A DNA stretch of 64,000 nucleotides from Thioclava sp. ES.031 (GTDB taxonomy: Bacteria; Pseudomonadota; Alphaproteobacteria; Rhodobacterales; Rhodobacteraceae), in contig NZ_PDJO01000001.1 in the NCBI RefSeq assembly GCF_002563775.1, positions 1,622,001-1,686,000 of the forward strand, read 5' to 3'. Of the stretch, positions 32,823 to 41,003 are shown in pieces (the stretch's first letter is position 1; the number at the start of each line of letters is the position of its first letter). The notes beneath the pieces are model-generated. The model was given only the letters and a program-made list of their open reading frames with translations. It made no database searches and was not told the origin of the DNA. Made by a program: the position numbers and the translations under genes.

Positions 32823-33812
32823 TCAGATACCAGAGGGCGCCAGATAGACCTCGCCGGGGGCAAAGGGGAGGAAGCGCTCCGCCGCGATCCCGGAGGCCGC
32901 AAGGCTTTGACCCAGCAGGGCGGGCGGCTCTTCGCGCGGCTCGTCGGTCAGCTGGAACGTCCCCCAATGGCAGCCAAGCGCCTGCGTGGGGCCGATATCG
33001 GTGAAGATGCGCACGGCCTCTTCGGGCGCGACATGCTGGGGCTGCATGAACCAGCGCGGCTCATAGGCCCCGATCGGGATCACCGCGATGTCCGGCGCGC
33101 CGTGCCGGGCGCGGATATCGCGAAAGAGCGCCCCGTCGCCATAGCCGGTATCGCCCGCGAACCAGATCCGGCTCTGCGGCGTGTCGATCCAGAAGCCGCT
33201 CCAGAGCGCCATGCGCCGATCCCCAAGACCGCGCGCCGACCAATGGTTCGCAGGCGTCAGCGTGACGGTGACACCGGGGGCCAGCGCGATGCGGTCGTGC
33301 CAATCCCCGGTCTCGATCTGTGCCCCGCGGACCGCCTTTCGCACCGTCGCATCCGTGCCCAGCGGCATCACCATCTTCGGGCGGTGACGCGCATGCAGCT
33401 TGCGCAAAGTGACGGTGTCGAGATGGTCGTAATGGTTATGGCTGATCAGGACCGCGTCGATGGGCGGGAGGTTGTCGAAGGCGATACCGGGCGCGGTCAC
33501 CCGACGGGGCCCGGCAAAGCGCAGCGGGCTTGCGCGCTCCGACCAGACCGGATCGGTCAGCAGGTTGAGCCCCGCGACCTGAATGAGAACCGAGGCATGA
33601 CCGACCATGGTCAGCCGCGCCGCATCGCTACGCTCGGGCGGGATGTTCGGCTCGACGGGGACATTCTTGGGCCAGCGCGCCCGCTGCCCCTCGCGGTGCC
33701 ATTTCAGAATATCGCGCAGGGAGCGGTCGGTAGAGGGCTGGCCATGCGGGTGAAAACGCTCGCCGTCGAAATGGTCCGTGACCGGACCGGAATAGTAGCG
33801 GTTACGTGCCAT
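32823..33812 (-). CDS. MBL-fold metal-dependent hydrolase (NAPE-PLD/RomA-like)
   Basis: 329-residue metallo-beta-lactamase-fold protein. Metal ligands are in LISHNHYDHLD (HxHxDH), WFAGDTGYGD and the C-terminal GCHWGTFQLTDEP. The HASVLIQ..NLLTDPVWSERASP region is that of the NAPE-phospholipase-D/RomA group, suggesting a lipid phosphodiesterase or similar. It starts directly with MARNRYYSGPV and has no signal peptide. It follows the HDAC-like gene in the same direction (gap 63 bases) but a functional link is not evident. Confidence 0.85.
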   Translation of the reverse strand: MARNRYYSGPVTDHFDGERFHPHGQPSTDRSLRDILKWHREGQRARWPKNVPVEPNIPPERSDAARLTMVGHASVLIQVAGLNLLTDPVWSERASPLRFAGPRRVTAPGIAFDNLPPIDAVLISHNHYDHLDTVTLRKLHARHRPKMVMPLGTDATVRKAVRGAQIETGDWHDRIALAPGVTVTLTPANHWSARGLGDRRMALWSGFWIDTPQSRIWFAGDTGYGDGALFRDIRARHGAPDIAVIPIGAYEPRWFMQPQHVAPEEAVRIFTDIGPTQALGCHWGTFQLTDEPREEPPALLGQSLAASGIAAERFLPFAPGEVYLAPSGI

Positions 33813-33875
33813 CTCGTGCCTGCCTTTGTCTTTCGGGGGGAGCGGACCGGACCCGGCCTGTCGCGTGTCGGGATA

Positions 33876-34799
33876 TCAGCGCGCCAAGGCCTCGAGATGG
33901 GCGGTGGCCCCCTCTGCAAGCGCGGTCGGGTTATAGCCGCCCTCCAGACAGGAGACGATACGCCCCTCGCAGCAGCGGCGCGCGACGCCCCGGATCGCAT
34001 TGGTCAGCCACCAGTAATCGCCCGCGGTCCAGAGCAGCCCGGAGATATCGTCCTCGCGATGCGCGTCGAACCCGGCGGAGACGATGATCAGCTCCGGCTT
34101 GAAGGCCTCGAGCCGCGCCAGCCCGTCCTCCCATGCCACCTTCATCTCGGAGGCGCCGCTTCCGCTGGCCAGCGGCAGGTTGAGCACGTTGTCATGCGCC
34201 CCGGTCTCCGAGCGCGCCCCGGTGCCCGGCCAGAGCGATTTGGGCTCCTGATGCGACGAGATGAACAGGCTGCGCGGCTCGTCCCAGAGGATATCCTGCG
34301 TGCCATTGCCGTGATGCACGTCGAAATCGAGCACCGCGACGCGCGACAGGCCATGCCGTTCAAGCGCATGCAGCGCCGCAAGCCCGGTATTGCCATAGAT
34401 GCAGAACCCCATCGCCCGCGTCCGCGTCGCATGGTGCCCCGGCGGGCGGGTCGCGACGAAGACGCGCTTGGCCTCGCCCGACAGCACGAGATCGACGGCC
34501 TGCAAGGCACCGCCCGCGCCCAGACGGCTCGCACGGCGCGAGCCCGGCGAGACATGGGTGTCCGAGTCGAGATCGGCATGCTCTTGCCGCGCGAAGACCT
34601 CTTCGAGTGCGGCAAGATAAGCCGGATCATGGCCCAGCAGGAGATCCTCGTCACTGGCCTCGCGCGCCTCGATGACGGGCAGCTCCAGCTCGTCGATCAG
34701 TCCGCGCACCGTCTCCAGCCGCCACGGACGCTCGCGATGATGAGGCCCGGTATCGTGACCAAGGCAATCCGCATGGGTGATCGTGACGAAACTGCTCAT
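33876..34799 (-). CDS. Histone deacetylase family amidohydrolase
   Basis: 307-residue arginase/HDAC-fold deacetylase. Recognisable sites are RPPGHHATR (catalytic His pair), VLDFDVHHGNGTQDIL (Zn Asp/His), SAGFDAHREDD (Zn Asp) and CLEGGYNPTALA (EGGY with the transition-state Tyr). The family in bacteria includes acetylpolyamine amidohydrolases and AcuC-like protein deacetylases. The LEGGYN end resembles class II HDAH enzymes. Substrate not determinable here. Confidence 0.88.
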   Translation of the reverse strand: MSSFVTITHADCLGHDTGPHHRERPWRLETVRGLIDELELPVIEAREASDEDLLLGHDPAYLAALEEVFARQEHADLDSDTHVSPGSRRASRLGAGGALQAVDLVLSGEAKRVFVATRPPGHHATRTRAMGFCIYGNTGLAALHALERHGLSRVAVLDFDVHHGNGTQDILWDEPRSLFISSHQEPKSLWPGTGARSETGAHDNVLNLPLASGSGASEMKVAWEDGLARLEAFKPELIIVSAGFDAHREDDISGLLWTAGDYWWLTNAIRGVARRCCEGRIVSCLEGGYNPTALAEGATAHLEALAR

Positions 34800-34986
34800 G
34801 AAGCTCTCCAGAGAAGGGGCGTATCGGGGCTATAGGCGCGAGTCGGACCCGCGGCACCGTTACAAGTCCGGTGCTGCCCGTTGCGAAGCTGCGTCAGCCT
34901 TGGGGAAATGACAAGCACCCCCGGCGGAGGAAACACGCGTCCGCCGTGACTTTGAAGGGACGTCGCCTCAACGCGGCGCGTTGCTG

Positions 34987-35292
34987 TCAGCAGGGTGGCC
35001 CGATCAGAAACACGGGCGGCAGTTCGCGCGCGCGGCGCTCTGCCAGCCGTTGTTTAGCGGTGGCCAGCTTGACCTGCGTGACCTCAAAGCGCACCAGCGC
35101 CCGGCTGCGCGCGTCATAGAGCCGCCGTATCGGTGAACCCGGATTGCCGATCATTCCCGGACGACGGTCCGCGCTTGGCGGAAACCAGTCGTTCAAGGCC
35201 ACAAGCGCGTCTCGCCACGCTCTGTCCGCCTCGATGTACCGCTCGAACGCAAGACGCAAGGCGCGGCGGCGCGTCGTGAGTTCCGGTCGCAT
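34987..35292 (-). CDS. Small basic protein of unknown function
   Basis: 101 residues, rich in Arg and Ala, probably two long helices (about 3-32 and 58-92) separated by a Pro/Gly-rich loop (WFPPSADRRPGMIGNPGSP). No signal, Cys cluster or known domain. It is supported as real by GGGGGAGGAG ahead of the ATG and a well-formed sigma-70-type promoter upstream. Function unknown; the helical, highly charged nature would suit a coiled-coil or nucleic-acid-associated protein. Confidence 0.65.
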   Translation of the reverse strand: MRPELTTRRRALRLAFERYIEADRAWRDALVALNDWFPPSADRRPGMIGNPGSPIRRLYDARSRALVRFEVTQVKLATAKQRLAERRARELPPVFLIGPPC

Positions 35293-35327
35293 TTTCTCTC
35301 CTCCCCCAGAAGATTCGACATCCTTTA

Positions 35328-35356
35328 ATTATAGCAGAAACGCGGCGAGTCGTCAG
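35328..35356 (-). promoter_or_regulatory. Sigma-70-type promoter of the small basic protein gene
   Basis: On the minus strand a consensus -10 TATAAT (35328-35333) is separated by 17 bases from CTGACG (35351-35356), a fair -35. The -10 lies about 36 bases before the start codon. A perfect TATAAT is rare in such GC-rich DNA. Confidence 0.65.
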
Positions 35357-35443
35357 GTTTTGCTGGGCTCCGCGGCGATCACCGTCTCGAACACGGTTTC
35401 GCGAGCAGGGCAGGATTTCCTTGTCTCGACGCTTTAGGGTTGC

Positions 35444-35469
35444 ATTAAATGAACCATCGTTCATTTAAT
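35444..35469. promoter_or_regulatory. 26-bp TetR-type operator before acyl-CoA synthetase
   Basis: Perfect 11-bp inverted repeat (ATTAAATGAAC and GTTCATTTAAT) around CATC, 65 bases upstream of the acyl-CoA synthetase start. The core TGAACCATCGTTCA differs by one base from the core before the 27328 TetR gene. This is strong evidence for a shared or closely related TetR regulator. Confidence 0.75.
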
Positions 35470-35534
35470 ATGAGCGCCCCCATGGAGGATCGTTGGCCCA
35501 ATGTGCCGGCGATGGGGTGTCAGAGGAGGAAATC

Positions 35535-37268
35535 ATGCATAGCGAGACGAACCCGCACCCTGAACTCGGTGTGGCCCCGAAACGCGGTCTGGCCCATGTC
35601 GCCGGACCGACCGATACCCCGCTGATCGAGGACACGATCCCGGCCGTGCTCAAGCGCACCGCCGCGCGCTGGCCCGATCGCGAGGCAGCCATCTTCACCT
35701 CGGAAGGAATCCGCTGGACCTGGGCTGAGTTCGCGGCACGGGTCGACCGGCTCGCCTCGGGTCTGCTCGCGCTCGGTTTGCGGCACGGCGACCGGCTCGG
35801 CATCTGGTCGCCCAACCGCTCGGAATGGCTGCTGACGCAATTCGCGACGGCGCGGATCGGGGTGATCCTCGTGAACATCAACCCGGCCTATCGTCTGCAC
35901 GAGCTGGAATTCGCGCTGCGCAAGACGGGCTGCCGGGGGCTGGTGCTGGCGGAGACCTTCAAGAGCTCGGATTACCTGTCGATGATCCAGCGCCTGCTGC
36001 CGGAGCTTGCGAAGAGTGAGCCGGGCCAGCTGGAAACCATGAAACTGCCCGACCTGCGCGACATCATCACTCTGGGAGAGACCCAGCATCCCGGATGCCA
36101 TCGCTTCTTGGATGTGGAGGCGCTGGGCGAGGCGCAGGACCGTAGCGCGCTCGATCCGATCACCGCTCAGCTGGACCCGAACGAGCCGATCAACATCCAG
36201 TTCACCTCCGGCACGACCGGGTCGCCGAAAGGCGCGACCCTGACCCATCGCAACATCGTCAACAACGCGCATTTCGTGACCGGCGCGATGTTGGCGACCG
36301 AAGCGGACCGCGTCTGCATCCCCGTGCCGTTCTACCACTGTTTCGGTATGGTGATGGGCACGCTGGGCTGCGTCACCAAGGGCGCGACCATCGTCGTGCC
36401 GAGCGAAGGGTTCGATGCCCAGAGCGTGCTGGAATGTGTCGCCGCCGAGCGCTGCACCGCGCTTTACGGCGTGCCGACCATGTTCGTCGCGATACTGGAG
36501 CATCCCGATTTCGCGAACCACGATCTGTCCTCGCTGCGCACCGGCATCATGGCGGGCGCGCCCTGTCCGATCGAGGTGATGAAGCAGGTGCAGTCGAAGA
36601 TGCACATGTCGGAAGTGACCATCGCCTACGGGATGACCGAAACGGCACCGGTCTCGTTCCAGTCGGCCACCGATACGCCTTTGGAAAAGCGCGTCTCCTC
36701 AGTAGGTCAGGTGCAGCCGCATCTCGAAGTGAAGATCGTGCGCGAGGATGGCTCGCTCGCCAATGTGGGTGAGCAGGGCGAGCTGCTGACGCGCGGCTAC
36801 TCGGTCATGTGCGGCTATTGGGGCGAGCCCGAGCGCACGGATGAGGCGCTCGATGCGGACGGCTGGATGCATACGGGCGATCTCGCCCGGATCGACAGCG
36901 AGGGCTATTGCAACATCACGGGCCGGGTGAAGGACATGATCGTGCGCGGCGGCGAGAACGTCTATCCGCGCGAGGTCGAGGAATTCCTCTACACCCATCC
37001 CGATATCAGTCAGGCGCAGGTCTTCGGGATACCGGATCACAAGTTCGGCGAGATCGTCGCCGCATGGATCGTGCCGCGCAACGGGGCCGAACTGACCGAA
37101 GACGCTATCCGCGCGTTCTGCCGCGACGAGATCGCGCATTTCAAGGTTCCGGCGGTGATCCGCTTCAAGGAGAGCCTGCCGCTCACGGTCTCGGGCAAGC
37201 CGCAGAAATTCGTCATGCGCGATGCGATGATCGAGGAGCTGGAACTGGAGGTCGAGGCGACCGCCTGA
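35535..37268 (+). CDS. Acyl-CoA synthetase (ACSF2/FadD-like)
   Basis: 577-residue AMP-forming fatty-acyl-CoA synthetase. Motifs are FTSGTTGSPKGATLTHRN, the long-chain/medium-chain-type YGMTETAPVS, TGDLARIDSEGY, GRVKDMIVRGGENVYPRE and the catalytic Lys in VSGKPQKF. The sequence most resembles the medium-chain ACSF2 group. The start at 35535 has GAGGAGG upstream; the ATG 42 bases earlier has none. A TetR operator precedes it and no other gene follows in the same operon. It would feed fatty acids into beta-oxidation. Confidence 0.88.
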   Translation: MHSETNPHPELGVAPKRGLAHVAGPTDTPLIEDTIPAVLKRTAARWPDREAAIFTSEGIRWTWAEFAARVDRLASGLLALGLRHGDRLGIWSPNRSEWLLTQFATARIGVILVNINPAYRLHELEFALRKTGCRGLVLAETFKSSDYLSMIQRLLPELAKSEPGQLETMKLPDLRDIITLGETQHPGCHRFLDVEALGEAQDRSALDPITAQLDPNEPINIQFTSGTTGSPKGATLTHRNIVNNAHFVTGAMLATEADRVCIPVPFYHCFGMVMGTLGCVTKGATIVVPSEGFDAQSVLECVAAERCTALYGVPTMFVAILEHPDFANHDLSSLRTGIMAGAPCPIEVMKQVQSKMHMSEVTIAYGMTETAPVSFQSATDTPLEKRVSSVGQVQPHLEVKIVREDGSLANVGEQGELLTRGYSVMCGYWGEPERTDEALDADGWMHTGDLARIDSEGYCNITGRVKDMIVRGGENVYPREVEEFLYTHPDISQAQVFGIPDHKFGEIVAAWIVPRNGAELTEDAIRAFCRDEIAHFKVPAVIRFKESLPLTVSGKPQKFVMRDAMIEELELEVEATA

Positions 37269-37322
37269 GCCGTCTCAAGCGTTGCGAGCGTTGCGCGGGG
37301 TCTCCGCGCGGCGCTCTCTGCG

Positions 37323-38567
37323 TCAGGCTGCGTCCTTGGGTTTATGCGTGCCATTGAACCGCGAGCGCATCGGCAACAGGCTCAGCGCCGCCGTCGTCGC
37401 AAAACCCGCCCCCGCCAGGAACGTCCATTGCGCGCCGCCGATTTCCCAGAGCGCCCCGGCAAGCACGCTTGCGATCAACAGCCCCACGCCGGTCACGAGG
37501 TTGAACATGCCGAAGGCGGTGCCGCGCAGCTCTGCCGGGACCGCTTCGGCCAACAGCGCGGCCAGCAGCCCCTGGGTGAAGCCCATATGCATCCCCCAGA
37601 GCAGCACGCCGACCGCAAGCCCGCCGATCCCGCTGACCAGCGCCAGCGTCAGGTCCGCCGCGATCAACAGCCCCAGCCCGACCAGCAGTAGTCCCACGCG
37701 CCCGACCCGGTCGGAGAGTGCGCCCACCGGATAGGCGATCAGCGCATAGACCGCGTTCATGCCCACCAGAACCAGCGGCACCAGCATCACAGGAATGCCA
37801 TCATCGTTGGCGCGCAGGATCAGGAAGGCCTCGCTGAACCGGGCGAGGGTGAAGAGCGTGGCGACCACCACGACCCACCAGAACATAGGGCCCAGGAGCT
37901 TGAGTTCCGAACGGGCGAGCGGGTTGCGCACGCGGCGTTGCGTGCGGGGATGGGCGGGCTCTTTCACCACGAACAGGATCAGCCCGAGCGATAGGAAGGC
38001 AGGGATCACCGCGACCCAGAAGACCGAGCGGAAATCGTCCGAGAACAGCCACATCAGCCCGATCGCGGCGAGCGGCCCGATAAAGGCGCCCACCGTGTCG
38101 AGCGATTGCCGCAGCCCGAAGGCTGCACCGCGCATCTTGCCCGGCGCGAGGTCGGCGATCAGCGCGTCGCGCGGCGCACCGCGGATGCCTTTGCCCACCC
38201 GGTCGATGAAGCGCGCGGCCACCAGCCAGTCGAATGTCGGGGCGAGCGGGAAGATCGGTTTCGTCACGGCCGCCAGCCCATAGCCGAGCGCGGCCAGTTC
38301 CTTGCGCCGTCCGATCCGGTCCGACAGCGCGCCCGAGAAGACCTTGGTGATCGCGGCGGTGGCTTCGGCGATCCCTTCGATCACGCCCACCGCCAGCGCC
38401 GTCGCGCCGAGCCCGGTCATCAGGTAGACCGGCAAAAGCGCGTGGATCATCTCCGAGGAGATATCCATGAAAAGCGACACGAACCCCAGCGCCCAGATGC
38501 CCACCGGCAATCCGCGTCCAAACTTGCCCGCTGGCGTGTCCTGTGCCTCTTGCGCGTCGTCCGTCAT
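37323..38567 (-). CDS. MFS transporter
   Basis: 414-residue major facilitator with 12 predicted TM helices. The loop 2-3 motif is GALSDRIGRRKELAALGYGL and a similar GALSDRVGRVGLLLVG lies after TM8. The sequence resembles the group of drug/metabolite exporters annotated as YajR/multidrug MFS. Upstream of the start ATG is CGCAGGAGG. It is separated from the P-type ATPase by 27 bases in the same direction, so possibly co-transcribed. Confidence 0.85.
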   Translation of the reverse strand: MTDDAQEAQDTPAGKFGRGLPVGIWALGFVSLFMDISSEMIHALLPVYLMTGLGATALAVGVIEGIAEATAAITKVFSGALSDRIGRRKELAALGYGLAAVTKPIFPLAPTFDWLVAARFIDRVGKGIRGAPRDALIADLAPGKMRGAAFGLRQSLDTVGAFIGPLAAIGLMWLFSDDFRSVFWVAVIPAFLSLGLILFVVKEPAHPRTQRRVRNPLARSELKLLGPMFWWVVVVATLFTLARFSEAFLILRANDDGIPVMLVPLVLVGMNAVYALIAYPVGALSDRVGRVGLLLVGLGLLIAADLTLALVSGIGGLAVGVLLWGMHMGFTQGLLAALLAEAVPAELRGTAFGMFNLVTGVGLLIASVLAGALWEIGGAQWTFLAGAGFATTAALSLLPMRSRFNGTHKPKDAA

Positions 38568-38594
38568 GTGCCTCCTGCGCGCGCCGTGAGGGGC

Positions 38595-41003
38595 TCAGTG
38601 CCCGCGCGCCTGTGCCCTGCGATCATAAAGCGCGCGAATGAGCAAGGCCATCGCCCCCTCGAGGGGCAACCAGACGAGACAATAGAGCCAGACCAGCAGC
38701 GCGGGCCCCCAGCCGATCGGCGTCACGAAGAGCCCGTAAACCGCGATCAGCGTGCCCAGCAATTGCGTGGCCTCCGTCGTCGCGAACAGCCGCAGCGCCG
38801 GGAAGGGCCGCCGCCAGAACCAGCTTTGATGGCGCGTGACGAACAGCGTCATATGCCCCGAGACGAGAAGCTTGAGGAAGATGATCGTCTGAATCTGGTC
38901 GCGCGGCAGGCCGAGATAGGCATCGACGAACCAGAACAGCACGAAGGTCTCGATCACCCCGGTCACGCCCAGCGTCGCCGCCACCGTCAGCACGCGCCGC
39001 ATGTCCCATCGTACCGGGCGTGGCGAGACCGAGACATTGTCATAGGCGATCATCATGATCGGGAAATCGTTGAGCACCGCCAGCAGCACGATCATGATCG
39101 CGGTGACGGGGTAGAAATCGAAGATCAGGATCGAGAGCGTCATGAACAAGAGCACACGGATCGTCTCGGCCACGCGGAAGGTGGCGTAGCTCGTCATCCG
39201 CTCGAAGATCCGGCGCGCTTCCTCGATGGCGGTGGTGATGATCGACAGCCCCTTGTCGGTCAGCACCAGATCGGCGGCGGCACGCGCGGCATCGGTCGCC
39301 CCGCTCACCGCGATCCCGGCATCGGCCTTGCGCAGGGCAGGGGCGTCGTTCACCCCATCACCGGTCATCGCGACGATGGAATGCCCGGCCTGCAGCACCT
39401 CGACGATGCGGAACTTGTGCTCGGGCAGGACGCGCGCGAAACCATCGGCGGCGCGGACATTGGCCTCCACCGTGGCCGGGTCGCCATCGAGCAACTGTCC
39501 CGCCGGATAGATTTTCTGCCCGAGGTCCAGCTTGCCCGCGATCTGGCGTGCAATCGCCTCGTGGTCGCCGGTGATGATCTTGACGTCGATCCCCATGTTG
39601 CGGGCTTCTGCGATGGTGCTGGCGGCATCGGGGCGCGGCGGGTCGATGATCGGCAGCAGGCCGAGGAATTCCCAATCCTGCCCGGCGCGCTTCTGTGCGG
39701 CCCCGAGCGCGCGGTAGCCCTGCTGAGCAAGGGTTTCGACCTCGGCCTCCACCGCTTTGCGCGCATCGTCCGCGAGGGCTGCAAGCTCCACGATCACCTG
39801 CGGCGCGCCCTTCGCGACCTGCCAGTGATCGGCCTCGTGCCGGACCTCCGCCTCGCTGCGTTTGCTCACCGGATCGAAGGGGGTAAAGCTGAGCGTCTCG
39901 ATAGCGTCGAGCGCAATACCCTCCGCCGCCGCCAGCACTGCCTTGTCGATCGCATCGGGCGCGTCGCGGTCGCAGGCAAGCGCCGATGCGCGCAGCAGAT
40001 CGTCGACCGCGATGCCCTCTGCCGGGCGCGGGTCCTCGACGGTCAGTTCGTTAAGCGTCAGCGTCCCGGTCTTGTCCGAGCACAGCACATCGACGCCCGC
40101 CAGCTCCTCGATCGAGACCAGCCGCGAGACGATGGCCTTCATCCGCGCGAGCCGTTCCGCGCCCACCGCCATCGTCACCGACAGAACGGTCGGCAGCGCC
40201 ACCGGGATCGCCGCCACCGTCAGGATCAGCGCGAACTGGATCACCTCGAGCGGCGGGTTGTGCCGCTGGAAGGAGACGATCACGATCATCGCGACCAGAA
40301 CCAGCGCCGCCGCGATCAGGAAATTCCCGATCTGCATCACGGCTTTCTGGAAATGCGATTTGCCATTCGTGGTCTGCACGAGCGAGGCGGTGTGCCCGAA
40401 ATAGGTTTCCATCCCGGTCGCGGTGACCTCGCCGGTCATCTCGCCCAGCTTCACGACCGAGCCGGAATAGGCGCTGTCACCGACCGCCTTGTCGACGGGC
40501 AGGGACTCGCCCGTCAGCGCCGCCTCGTCGATGGAGAGATATTTGCCCTCGAAGAGCGTCAGATCAGCCGGCACGATCTGGCCGATCGACAGGCGCACGA
40601 TATCGCCGGGCACCAGATCGCGCGCGGCGATCTCCTGCCATTGCCCGTCGCGTTTCACGCGGGCGCTCGGGGCCAACTGCGCCTTGAGCGCCGCGATGGC
40701 CGAACTCGCCTTGCTTTCTTCCTTGAAGCCCACGGCCGCGTTGAGCAGCAGCATCACGAAGATCACCGCGAAATCGGACCAGTCGCGCAGCACGAGCGAC
40801 AACAGCGCCGCCAGTTCGATCAGCCACGGGATCGGCCCCCAGAAATAGCCCGCGATCCGCTGTAGCAGGGTTTTCTCGTCGCTCTGGAGCGCGTTCGGAC
40901 CGTATCGCTCGAGCCTCTGTGCCGCCTCTGCCGAGCTCAGACCTGTCTTGCGGTCTGTCTCCGGCACATCCTGCGTCATCGGTTCAGCGACGGTCTGGTC
41001 CAT
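38595..41003 (-). CDS. Plasma-membrane proton-efflux P-type ATPase (type IIIA)
   Basis: 802-residue P-type ATPase. Actuator motif AALTGES, phosphorylation site CSDKTGTLTLNE and hinge MTGDGVNDAPALRKAD are all present. An N-terminal cation-ATPase domain (SSAEAAQRLERYGPNAL) and the PVALPTVLS motif in TM4 are typical of H+-ATPases (PMA1-like) rather than Ca2+ pumps. It extrudes protons with ATP. The start at 41003 overlaps the 3' end of the upstream hydrolase gene by 20 bases; it has GGAG at good spacing. A later ATG at 40979 would remove the overlap. Confidence 0.87.
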   Translation of the reverse strand: MDQTVAEPMTQDVPETDRKTGLSSAEAAQRLERYGPNALQSDEKTLLQRIAGYFWGPIPWLIELAALLSLVLRDWSDFAVIFVMLLLNAAVGFKEESKASSAIAALKAQLAPSARVKRDGQWQEIAARDLVPGDIVRLSIGQIVPADLTLFEGKYLSIDEAALTGESLPVDKAVGDSAYSGSVVKLGEMTGEVTATGMETYFGHTASLVQTTNGKSHFQKAVMQIGNFLIAAALVLVAMIVIVSFQRHNPPLEVIQFALILTVAAIPVALPTVLSVTMAVGAERLARMKAIVSRLVSIEELAGVDVLCSDKTGTLTLNELTVEDPRPAEGIAVDDLLRASALACDRDAPDAIDKAVLAAAEGIALDAIETLSFTPFDPVSKRSEAEVRHEADHWQVAKGAPQVIVELAALADDARKAVEAEVETLAQQGYRALGAAQKRAGQDWEFLGLLPIIDPPRPDAASTIAEARNMGIDVKIITGDHEAIARQIAGKLDLGQKIYPAGQLLDGDPATVEANVRAADGFARVLPEHKFRIVEVLQAGHSIVAMTGDGVNDAPALRKADAGIAVSGATDAARAAADLVLTDKGLSIITTAIEEARRIFERMTSYATFRVAETIRVLLFMTLSILIFDFYPVTAIMIVLLAVLNDFPIMMIAYDNVSVSPRPVRWDMRRVLTVAATLGVTGVIETFVLFWFVDAYLGLPRDQIQTIIFLKLLVSGHMTLFVTRHQSWFWRRPFPALRLFATTEATQLLGTLIAVYGLFVTPIGWGPALLVWLYCLVWLPLEGAMALLIRALYDRRAQARGH

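Noticed and set aside
32492..32902. Minus-strand 136-codon frame overlapping the TetR promoter and gene
   Set aside because: It spans the TetR operator and gene in another frame and shows no domain.
38106..40865. Long plus-strand open frame opposite the P-type ATPase and MFS genes
   Set aside because: Composition is non-protein-like (Arg/His/Asp-rich) and the opposite strand encodes complete, motif-bearing enzymes.
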